Source of the DNA: CATOSP01 sp965237775
Lineage (GTDB): Bacteria > Chloroflexota > Dehalococcoidia > Lucifugimonadales > UBA3495
Assembly: GCA_965237775.1 (NCBI GenBank)
Contig: OZ250155.1
Coordinates: forward strand, 4,712,001-4,776,000
DNA length: 64,000 nucleotides
Direction: 5' to 3'
In this document: piece after piece, positions 18,216 through 26,221 of the stretch
Position numbering within the stretch: the first letter of the stretch is position 1
Layout of the letters: the number at the start of each line of letters is the position of its first letter
Program-made: the position numbers and the translations under genes
Notes under the pieces: model-generated
Database searches by the model: none
What the model saw: only the letters and a program-made list of their open reading frames with translations
What the model was told of the DNA's origin: nothing

Positions 18216-19716
18216 TACCGGGCAATATGCGCCAAAGTCTAGTCGGTCTTGGTCCAGACGATACGCCTCAACAGGAGATTACACCTCCGGCGCGGTCTCG
18301 TCTGTTAGTCTCCTTTGCCCAGTCAGGAACGCGGGCCTAACGGTGCTTTGTACATTCAGGCGGCGTAGGCCAGCGAGCCGATGAGGCGGTTGAACAATAG
18401 CGTGGGGACTTTTGTGATTTCAGGTTCGGCTTCCGACATGGAAAAACTTCCAGAGGCCTGCCACAGGTCCCTTCGGACCAAGGCGATGGCATCCGCAAAC
18501 GTGGGGAGCGGCTTGGCATACCAAGCGGCCGGCCGGGGAATGGGCGGGCCTTCTTTGTGGGACAGGTGTCCTGCCAGAGATACCCAGGAGAAGAGTCCAA
18601 GAAGCGCCGGTGTTGTACGGGCGATGGCTCGGTCGGACCACTGACGCTGGGTCTCCACTCCCAAATGAGCGCGTACTTCTTGGAATGTCACCTCCAATTG
18701 CCAGCGCAACACGAACCACTCCACGATCTGGACCGGGGTGGCCGCGAGGTCGGTGGAGAGCAACGCTTGGGGACGGAATTGCCCCAAGGGGTCTCGAATC
18801 AGGACCCATCGAATAGGCACTGGATGCTTGCCCGAGTGGTACCAGAGGGCGGTTTGGGAAGCGACTTCCACGGTACGGCTAGTACCGTCATACCAAGCTG
18901 GCGAGGCCTCGGCCCAGCACGTATCCGGAGAGTCAAGGAGTTCCTTCAGCGTGGGCAACCGTTTACCCTTGACCCTGGGGCGGCCGTTCTGACCGGGCTG
19001 GCGAGGCGGCGCCGGCTCATAGAGCGCGGCATCCAGCCGCAACCTGGTGATTAGGGTAACGGGTTGAGCCAGGGCTTGGCAGAAGTGGAGCAAGTCCAAG
19101 ACAGCGTAGCTGCTGTCGGCCACCAGCACCAGGGGCCGGTGGGGCAGCCATCGGCGCAGTTGGAGGATGATCTGGCGAGCCCAGTCGGTGAGCTTCTGGT
19201 GAGTTTCTTGGGAGTGCGCCCCCTTTTCCGGTAGTATCGTTCCGAGGGCGCCAGAACCGTCAGAAAAGGCAACGCCCAAGTCCGGTGGGCCCAGGGTATC
19301 GTGGTCAGCCACATCAAGCTTATCCAGCGCAGACCGCTGGCTTTCACGAAATGGCTACCGCTGGAGCGCACTCCGTCGCGATAAATTCCTTTTGCCTTGA
19401 TACGCCCGCCCCGCCTCCGTTCCAGAGTCTCATCGATGCCGAACACTAAGGGGCCATCCCCTTGGTCCAAGTGTTGGAGCAAGAGCCACAGCAGGGTCCG
19501 GCCCAATTGCAGAGGCTGCCACACCGCCCGGCTGAGTACATGATGGTACCTTGCAAAGTTCCGGTCATCCTCCAGTCCCATCACGCGCAACGCCGATATC
19601 ACGGTTCGCTTGCCAGGGGCTAGTACTCAGTCAACTTGGGCTTGGGATTTGTTTAAGAAAGGGGCCAATTGAGCTATCCTGGCTGGTGGGAAGTGTTGAT
19701 GGCGGGGGTAGGAGTG

Positions 19717-20863
19717 ATGGTCAGGGACAAATACGCGGTGCGGCTGGCACAGGAACAACGGGAAGAGCTCCAACGACTGGTCCGGGTTGGCAAAAACTCA
19801 GCCCGAGTGACCGCTAGAGCGCGGATTCTCCTAAAGAGCGACGGCGGTTGGGCCGCGCCCCAAGTGGCCGAAGCTTTGGATGTGGCCCTGAGCACGGTAT
19901 ACCGGGTCAAGCAGCGCTTTGCCGAAGAAGGGTTGGAGAAGGTTTTGCGGGACCGTCCCCAGGCCAACCGGCCCCGGAAGTTGGACGACCGGGGCGAGGC
20001 CCACCTGATTGCCTTGGCCTGCAGCCCGCCGCCGGAAGGGCATGACCACTGGACCCTGCGTCTGCTGGCCGGGAAGGTGGTCGAATTGGGGTTGGCGTCC
20101 TCCATGTCCCATGAGGGAATCCGAAAGCGTCTCAAAAAAACACTCTCAAGCCGTGGCAGAAGAAGGAGTGGTGCATTCCCAAGGTGAGCGCGGAATTTGT
20201 GGCTAACATGGAGGATGTCCTGGATCTCTACGCCGAACCTCATGATCCCCAACGTCCGGTGGTCTGCTTTGACGAGACCTCCACCCAGTTGTTGGCGGAG
20301 ACCCGGCCGCCGCTCCCGCCCCGGCCGGGACGTCCGCTGCGCCAGGACTACGAATACCGCAGGGAGGGTACCCGCAACCTCTTCTTGGCCTGTGAGCCGT
20401 TGGCGGGCTGGCGGCATGTGGCAGTGACCGAGCGGCGCACGATGCAAGACTTCGCCCGCCGGATGCGCTGGCTGGTGGATGAAGCCTACCCCGAAGCCGA
20501 GGTGGTAAGGGTCGTCTTGGACAATCTGAACACCCATCGCCGGGCATCGCTGTACGAGACTTTCCCGGCTGAGGAAGCCCGGAGGATTGCCAGGCGGCTG
20601 GAGTTCCACTACACCCCCAAGCACGGGAGTTGGCTGAATCCTGTCCTGAGCTTGTCGAAGGGATGGCGGAGATCGAGTTCAGCGTACTGTCCCGCTCCTG
20701 CCTGAAGCAGCGGCTCTCCGGCGAGGAGGCCCTAAGGAGGGAAGTAGACGCTCTGGTCACGGAGCGCAACAACGCCAGAGCCACCATCAACTGGCGGTTC
20801 AACACCCGGGACGCACGGACCAAACTACACCGCCTTTACCCTTCCGATTTTACCGTTGACTGA
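19717..20863 (+). pseudogene. IS630 group B transposase (A7 frame change plus 23-bp insert)
   Basis: The first frame from ATG 19717 (AGGAG upstream) encodes the HTH region ('MVRDKYAVRLAQEQREEL', 'APQVAEALDVALSTVYRVKQ') and stops at 20187. The catalytic frame, one base back, joins at an A7C string near 20136 and reads 'KPWQKKEWCIPKVSAEFVAN', 'PVVCFDETSTQLLAE' (first Asp) and 'VVLDNLNTHRRASL' (second Asp). A 23-bp GAGCTTGTCGAAGG-type insert (20640-20662) follows 'HGSWLN' and shifts the frame just before 'MAEIEFSVLSRSCL', which holds the expected catalytic Glu. The A7 change is shared with copy 2 and may be programmed; the 23-bp insert is inactivating. Confidence 0.85.
20640..20662. repeat. Short dispersed repeat (TCCTGAGCTTGTCGAAGG type)
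   Basis: The 23-bp insert in the group B transposase has the core CCTGAGCTTGTCGAAGGG. The same insert, inverted, is at 53503-53526. Variants with GAGCCTGCCGAAGGG lie at 7337-7358 and 44535-44556 in group A copies. This core recurs widely in some environmental bacterial genomes (general knowledge). Confidence 0.8.
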
Positions 20864-21152
20864 GTACTAGGATGGCGCCAACCAGCAGCAGTTGGGATTT
20901 CAACCAGGTTCTGCGATGGAACAGCGTCGAAAAGGGTGTGAGTAGAGATATAATGGTATTCGGCAGGGTAAGCATAACTTGTCCTTTCATAAGGAGTAGA
21001 CCAAGTTAGCTTACCCTGTTCTTTTATTTTGTCTAGTTTTTGTACAAAGTCCAGCTAAGTAACTATCTCAAAAGTCCCTTCTCCCCGTGCGGGAGAAGAT
21101 TAGGATGCGGGGGATCGTATCCGTCACCCTCACCTCAATCCTCTCCCATCCA

Positions 21153-22557
21153 GGGCTGACAGGGGTATGTAAAGTCTTAAAATAGTTTGAGAACTTGGAA
21201 AGCGCACGGGAATCTGGCATCTTGGTTGCAATCACGAAACCGGATGCCGGAGGTCTCCCATGCGCCTTCCCAGCGAATGCTACCAGATGAAGCAGGCTGA
21301 TGAAGCAGGCTATTGAAACGCATATGCCCCACCTCAGCCGGCCGCAATTGACCGGGCTGGTTCTATGGGTGTGCGGGACTATTCTGACCGGGAGCGCCTG
21401 CCAGAACGCCGTCGCCGCCGCTCTCTCGACCCGGGGCAGTTGGAACAACATGCGGCAGTACCTCCGGGAGTGGCTGTACGACGGCGCCGACCGGGCGCGC
21501 CCCTGCGGGACGGAACTGGACGTAAGCCTCTGCTTCGCACCGCTGCTGAGATGGGTCCTTTCGTGGTGGCGTTCCGACAGGCTGGCGTTGGCGATAGACC
21601 CGACGCTGAAAGGGAAAGAGACCACCGCCATAGTCATAAGCGTGGTCTACCGCGGCTGTGCTATTCCGGTGGCGTGGCGCATCATGCGGGCCAACAAGCC
21701 GGGTGCGTGGATGGATCCGATAGTCGAGCTGCTGCAGGCGCTGGCCCCGGCGGCGCCGGAGGGGATGAACGTGATTGTGCTGTGCGACCGGGGCCTGACC
21801 AGTCCGAAATTGTGGGAACAGATACGCGCCCAGAGCCTGCCCCCGGCCACGACCGGGGGGCTGGCATCCGTACATGAGGTACCCTAAAAACACGACTTTC
21901 TGCGCCGAGGGAGGCCGCCGTCTTCCGGCGCGGACCTTCCTTTCCCGTCCGGATACCGCCGGATACCGCGTGGATTGGCGGCGGGACCGCGTGGATTGGC
22001 GGCGGGACCGCGTTCAGCGACGCAACCGTGAAACGCCGCTGCACCCTGATCGTGGTCTGGTACGCTGAGCAGGAGGAGCCGTGGATCATACTGACCGACC
22101 ACCCACCCGGAGAAGCGGGAGCGAGTTGGTACGCGCTCCGTTTCTGGATAGAACTGGGCTTCAAGATGCTCAAGAGCGTCGGCTGGCAATGGCAGAGGAC
22201 CCGGAGGACCAGCCCGGAGCGGAATTCCCGGCATTGGCTCGTGCTATCGGTAACTACCCTGATGGCCCTGGCCTATGGGACCAGGGTGGAAGACGCCTTT
22301 GACCGTAAGATCGCCCCCGGCAGCCTGAGAGCGCCTCCGAAATGCCTGGCGTCCACTCACCTCGATAGTAGGAGTAGGCCGGGACGGACCGTCAGCCTGG
22401 TCCGCCACGGCATCGGCTGGCTGAGGCGGTTGATGCACCGGGGCAGGCTCTGGAGCCGGGTGTGGCTGCTGCCCGAACCGTGGCCGGAACTTAAGCCCGG
22501 CCTGGAGATCCACTGCCTCGCCCCCGCTTGAAACTCAATACATACCCCTGTCAGCCC
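21153..22557. mobile_element. IS4-like element
   Basis: 19-bp perfect inverted repeats GGGCTGACAGGGGTATGTA bound 1405 bp. One decayed transposase gene fills it. These ends match those of the 184-bp MITE at 44255-44438. Confidence 0.88.
21300..22531 (+). pseudogene. IS4-like transposase with two frameshifts
   Basis: The reading frame starts near 21300 ('MPHLSRPQLTGLVLWVCGTIL') and contains 'RLALAIDPTLKGKETTAIV' (Asp in 'AIDPT') and 'MNVIVLCDRGLTSPKLW' (second Asp). An extra G in the G-run near 21859 shifts the frame into 'HPYMRYPKNTTFCAEGGRRLP'. A 10-bp tandem duplication (CGGATACCGC twice, about 21950-21970) shifts it again, next to an in-frame 21-bp duplication. The last part, from about 22028, reads 'RCTLIVVWYAEQEEPWIILTD' and 'WIELGFKMLKSVGWQWQRTR', with the catalytic Glu region. 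No intact copy of this element is in the window. Confidence 0.8.
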
Positions 22558-22565
22558 CGGCGGGG

Positions 22566-22612
22566 GGTCGGTCGGCCCGGTCAGGGGCTTCCCTTGGCCG
22601 GGCCGACCGACC
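22566..22612. repeat. Long perfect hairpin (15-bp arms, 17-nt loop)
   Basis: Arms GGTCGGTCGGCCCGG and CCGGGCCGACCGACC pair perfectly. It starts 9 bp after the IS4-like element. There is no T-tract, so a simple Rho-independent terminator is unlikely. Confidence 0.8.
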
Positions 22613-22647
22613 AGGTCCCGGACCGCAGACCGCGCGCATCAGACTGA

Positions 22648-22690
22648 TGCCAACCAGCCGACGCCCGTGTCCCTGAGACGGTGGGCGCCG
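22648..22690. repeat. 42-bp hairpin-forming repeat, copy 1
   Basis: Contains CCAGCCGACGCCCGTGTC followed by GAGACGGTGGGCGCC. It is nearly identical to 27986-28026, where the arms GGCGCCC-x-GTCTC and GAGAC-x-GGGCGCC pair. Both copies lie in gene-free DNA of the integrated element. Confidence 0.7.
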
Positions 22691-22710
22691 GCTCCTGCGT
22701 TCCCGGCGAG

Positions 22711-22752
22711 CAGACGGTCTCAGACCGTCTGTGGGACACCTGCAGGTGTCCC
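22711..22752. promoter_or_regulatory. Two adjacent perfect palindromes
   Basis: The first (22711-22731) has 10-bp arms CAGACGGTCT and AGACCGTCTG around one C. The second (22733-22752) is GGGACACCTGCAGGTGTCCC with no spacer. They lie 250 bp before a Zn-ribbon/HTH gene. They could be operators, a recombination or replication site, or processed-RNA hairpins; the sequence does not decide. Confidence 0.6.
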
Positions 22753-23005
22753 CGGAGTCCCTTCGGATCCGGGCAACGGCAACCACCTCCTTGATGTCGC
22801 CGTTCCGGCGGCAACCAGTCCCACGACGCCGTCCCTGCCCCCCGGCGTCCGGGCCTCCGCCACATCATCCGGGACAACCAGCCGGGCTGGACCTGTCCCT
22901 CAGGGCGCCTCCCACCTCGGGTGCCATCACCCGGCCTGTTGCCAGGGAGCGACGGCCACACCCCCCCAGACCCACGGGCAAGACCCCGGTACCCGGAGAT
23001 ACGAC

Positions 23006-23386
23006 ATGGAACCAGAACAACCGGCCAGGAAACCCGGTCCCTGCCCCAAGTGCGGCGGCACCCTGGCCTACAGCGAGGACCGGTACGGCCCCTACGTCAC
23101 GTGCCTGCACTGCGGGAAGCTCATCGACCTGCTCGCCACCGCGCATGACGTGCCTGCGGGGGAACGGGACAACCCTTCATCCCCGATAGTACGAAACCGC
23201 GGGAGGCTGAAGGGGCCCATGACACGGGAGTGCCGGGAGATGTACCGGGAGTGGTGCGCCATCATCCGGAACGAGGGGCTGACGGTCACTCAGGCCGCCC
23301 GGAGGTTCGGCGTCAGCTACCGTACCATCTACCGGATCCTCCACCGGTACAAGCCCGAGCCCGGTCAACTGGGGGAACCCGGCTAG
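23006..23386 (+). CDS. Zn-ribbon plus helix-turn-helix protein, small
   Basis: The 126-residue protein has an N-terminal zinc ribbon (Cys13, Cys16, Cys33, Cys36; CPKCGG and CLHCGK) and a C-terminal helix-turn-helix (about 88-113; 'GLTVTQAARRFGVSYRTIYRIL'). It probably binds DNA as a regulator. It is paralogous over its whole length to the N-terminal 115 residues of the NADAR fusion at 30064-31077, with all four cysteines at the same positions. ATG 23006 is chosen because the paralogue starts at the same point; ACCCGGAGAT upstream is a weak ribosome site. The two adjacent palindromes at 22711-22752 are candidate binding sites, but nothing in the sequence proves this. Confidence 0.75.
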   Translation: MEPEQPARKPGPCPKCGGTLAYSEDRYGPYVTCLHCGKLIDLLATAHDVPAGERDNPSSPIVRNRGRLKGPMTRECREMYREWCAIIRNEGLTVTQAARRFGVSYRTIYRILHRYKPEPGQLGEPG

Positions 23387-23830
23387 GCGAATGGCATCTA
23401 CACCAGAAGAGACATGGGCCGCCTCAGCAGCGCCGCCGCGTTCACGGGCCACGATGATGAGTATGGAAACCTTCGGATCTGGGCCGGCGCCACTCCACAA
23501 TCGTGGACAGCACCGTGTCCGCGCGTCATGGCTTCCCGAAGCGGCCCCTGAAGGTCCAAAGCCTGGCGGAGGTCCGGTCAGACATCGCTCTCCAGGCGTC
23601 CTCCGGCGAGCGCGTATGAGTCGCCTATCCGGCAGGCAGATGCCAACCCGGATCGTTTTCACCACCTCCGTATGCTCAACTCACCATGCGGGCAAATCAT
23701 GACTTGTGACAGACCGCCTGTTCTGCTTTGCTATTGATCAATGACCGGACCGGCACTTCATGGCCTCACGGATCTTCACGCGAGACCCGGCCGCACGGAC
23801 CTTCCGGGGACTTCATTGTTGGAGGGACAC
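23387..23830. other. Gene-free stretch
   Basis: Nothing with a domain or ribosome site was seen between the Zn-ribbon gene and the nucleotidyltransferase remnant. Confidence 0.45.
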
Positions 23831-23977
23831 ATGAGAACACGAAATCCGGACCCTCTGGCCGTGATTGTGGCAGGGGAACTCCACCAGCGGTACAGGCCGC
23901 TGGCCGCCATCCTCTTCGGCTCACGAGCCAGGGGCGACCACCGCGAGGACAGCTCTGTCGATTTCCAAGGTCTTTGA
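23831..23977 (+). pseudogene. Minimal nucleotidyltransferase (MNT), 3' truncated
   Basis: From ATG 23831, behind a textbook GGAGG, the frame reads 'MRTRNPDPLAVIVAGELHQR' and 'LAAILFGSRARGDHREDSSVD', the GSRARG-(x)n-SxxD core of MNT domains. It then diverges after the first catalytic Asp and stops 4 codons later. A full MNT domain would need at least 50 more residues. Such proteins are antitoxins of HEPN-MNT pairs or similar regulators; no HEPN partner is present. The break coincides with the start of DNA that belongs to an IS21-type remnant (istB at 24052-24674). Confidence 0.75.
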
Positions 23978-24051
23978 TCCAGGGATTTACACGGTCATTG
24001 ACCCACCCTGGGGCATGTTGATCTGAGTATTATCCGGTTGCCGCTTGCCGG

Positions 24052-24674
24052 TCAATCACCCCCATCTCGTCCTGGGCCAAGCAGGGCTCGGTGGGGCGAC
24101 TGACGTTCCCGGTAGCTGTTGCCCTCGATGACGATCTGGTAGCTGGCGTTGGCCAGCCGGTCGAGAGCGCTGTTTGCTAGGACGGGGTCCTCGAAGAGGC
24201 CCAGCCATTCGTCCACGGACCGGTTGCTGGTGATGACGAAGCTGGACACGCGGTGGCGGTTGAGGATCAGCTCATAAAGGTCAGCCGACTGCTGGGCCGT
24301 GAAGCGGTGCAGGCCGAGGTCGTCCAGGATGAGCAGGTCAGGAGACAGGAAGGACCGGAAGGTGCGCTCCACCGAGTTGTCCGCCCTGGCCTGGTTCATG
24401 ACTCTAAAGAAGTGGTCGGCATGAATGAAGCGGACGGTGTGCCCGGCCCTGACGGCGGAGTAGCCGAGGGCTTGGGACATGAAGCTCTTGCCGACGCCGG
24501 CGGGTCCCACCAGCAGGACGTGCTCGTGCTTGTCCAGGAACTCCAGGGAGAAGACGGCATCCAGCAGCCGGCGGTCGAGCGTGATCAACGCCGACCAGTC
24601 GAAGTCCTCCAGGCGGCAGATCTCCGGGAAGCCGGCGGCCTGCAGGCGCATCTCGATGCGGCGGTGGGCCCGGC
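24052..24674 (-). pseudogene. istB: IS21-family helper ATPase IstB, N-terminally truncated
   Basis: The remaining 207 residues have 'EHVLLVGPAGVGKSFMSQAL' (Walker A), 'SPDLLILDDLGLHRF' (Walker B), 'SSFVITSNRSVDEWLGLF' (sensor I) and 'LDRLANASYQIVIEGNSYRE', the C-terminal signature of IS21 IstB. It matches the IstB type whose full length is about 250-280 residues; 60-80 N-terminal residues are absent. Upstream it joins the amidase fragment directly at about 24675, with no istA, so a deletion has removed the rest of the element. Confidence 0.85.
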
Positions 24675-25402
24675 GGAGTGTACAGGTCGACGTCGCCGGC
24701 ACCGGCCAGGACCGACATGCCCAGGGCAACGTCACCCACGGTGCGGGCAATGGGTCCCACGTGGATGGCCCGGAGCAGGGTCTGGGGTTGAATGCGGGTG
24801 TAGGATATGCGGCCCAGAGTGGGTTTGATGCCCATGACGCCGCACAGGCTGGCAGGCGCGCGGATGGACCCGCCCAGGTCCGTTCCCAGACCGAACGGCG
24901 AAAGACCCGCGGCGATGGCGGCGGCCTCACCGCCGCTGGAGCCTCCCGCAGTCCTGTCCAGGTTCCAGGGATTGCGCGTCTTCCCGAAAACCTCGTTGTC
25001 GGTTTCCCACCACAGGGCGAACTCCGGCATGTTGGTCTTCCCCAGCAGAATCCCGCCGGCCGCCTTCAGCCGGGTATACACCTCCGCGTCCTGACGGGAT
25101 ACGTAGCCGTCGTAAACCTTCGATCCCATGGACATTCGCAACCCTGCAGTTTCGATGCAGTCCTTGAGTGTGTAGGGCACACCGTGGAAGGGGCCCAGGC
25201 CGTCGCCCCGCATTACCGCTTCCTCGGCTTCCCTGGCCTGCTCCAGCGGGTCGCCGGTGAAGAAGACGATGGCGTTCAGCGTGGGGTTGAGCTGCTCGAT
25301 ATGTTCCAGGTGGGCCTGGACCACCTCCACTGGGGACAGCACTTTCTGGCGTATCTTTGCCGCCAATTCTGTAGCAGGAGCGTAGTAGATCTCTTCACTC
25401 AT
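24675..25402 (-). pseudogene. Amidase-signature enzyme, C-terminally truncated
   Basis: The first 240 or so residues of an amidase-family hydrolase are intact: 'GVPYTLKDCIETAGLRM' (catalytic Lys), 'RTAGGSSGGEAAAIAAG' and 'GLGTDLGGSIRAPASLCG' (the two Ser of the triad), then 'GVMGIKPTLGRIS'. At 'GDVDLYTP' the match ends and the sequence runs into IS21 istB DNA. Family members are 450-500 residues, so half the enzyme is lost. The start ATG 25402 has GGAGG nearby. These enzymes hydrolyse amides, including aryl- and acyl-amides. The gene was probably part of the chromosome or of an older insertion before the IS21-linked deletion. Confidence 0.88.
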
Positions 25403-26221
25403 GGCTTTCCTCCGCAGGGCAGATGGTGGAGTCTACCATCGATAGCTCCAGGTTTGGCCGCTCCGGCGCCGGCACTTCCCAGGCATCGCAGGGAAATCAT
25501 TCCCGGCACCTCGCTCGGGACGCTCCCGGTTTCAGGTGACGATGGCCATGGCCGTGGCAGGGGCACGGGGGACCCAGGCCGGAGCATCGAAACCACCAGC
25601 AAGGTGCCGCATCACCACTCTGTTCCCGCCTGCAAGCTCCGGGCATCTTCCACTACTCTCACATCAAGCGGGTTGCCGGGCAAGGGAACCGGCGATGGCG
25701 CGGTGAGGGGAGTCATCCATCCTCCGGCGCCCGGCAAAGCCCGGAAACGCGTCCATCAGGCTGGGCTGGCGATGGCCGCAGGGGATCTCGACCCTGAGCG
25801 TGGCAGTCCCGGTGAACTTTTGCTGGCAGGTAGCTGATGGAGCACCAGGCAGGACGTCACGGGGCCGACCAACCCCCGCCAGGGGGTCAGGATGTGGGTC
25901 CGCCGGGCCCCGGGCATTGCCGCACAGTACAGGCTGCCGTGGGGCCTCGGCGTCCTCGCACCGGCCCACCTGGTCTAACTCCGAGGCTTGCCCTGGAGCG
26001 CCGTCAGCGCCAACAACCGGCGTCGTCCGGGCGCGTCCCTGCCCCACTCGACCGGCCGCTCCCCGGAGCGGCACACCGCCATCCCGGCGCTGCGTCCTTC
26101 CCTGATCTGCCTGGAGCAGCGCAAATGTGTGCCCCCAATGTTCAACGAAAATGCTAAAACGCCAGACCGCCCTCCTCCACTACCATGGATGGTACCAACG
26201 CACTGGAGGACGATACATACC
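25403..26221. other. Gene-free stretch between divergent genes
   Basis: About 820 bp without a supported gene. It should hold promoters for the amidase remnant (left) and the ParB-methyltransferase gene (right), but no clear -35/-10 pair was found. Confidence 0.4.

Larger units (their letters stand above)
19621..20869. mobile_element. IS630-family element, group B, copy 1
   Basis: The ends begin TAGTACTCAGTCAAC on both sides, in inverse orientation, and TA is duplicated. Length is 1249 bp. It is inserted in the IS701-type transposase gene. Confidence 0.93.
18356..20975 (-). pseudogene. IS701-type transposase split by an insertion and frameshifted
   Basis: Removing 19621-20869 restores one frame across the junction: 'MLTLPNTIISLLTPF' from ATG 20975 (AAAGGAC upstream), then 'LLLVGAIL' joined to 'APGKRTVISALRVMGLEDD'. 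Downstream come 'PLVFGIDETLERRRGGRIKAK' and 'ALPFLTVLAPSERY'. A near-perfect 11-bp tandem duplication (AGAAACTCACC, AGAAGCTCACC) at about 19186-19210 shifts the frame before 'DWARQIILQLRRW'. The rest is intact: 'PLVLVADSSYAVLDLL' (second Asp) and 'WFVLRWQLEVTFQEVRAHLG' (Glu). The gene was therefore hit twice, by an insertion and by a duplication. Confidence 0.85.
18346..21049. mobile_element. IS701-type (DDE_5) element interrupted by an IS630-type element
   Basis: Short ends CTTTGTACA at 18346 and its inverse TGTACAAAG ending at 21049 bound the composite. The IS630 group B element at 19621-20869 lies inside, in the 5' part of the transposase gene, at a TA. Confidence 0.75.

Noticed and set aside
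22566..22612. Rho-independent terminator
   Set aside because: The stem is strong but the loop is long, no T-tract follows, and the neighbouring gene is a dead transposase.
24479..25837. 452-residue plus-strand frame
   Set aside because: Antisense to istB and amidase remnants and extends into gene-free DNA; no domain.
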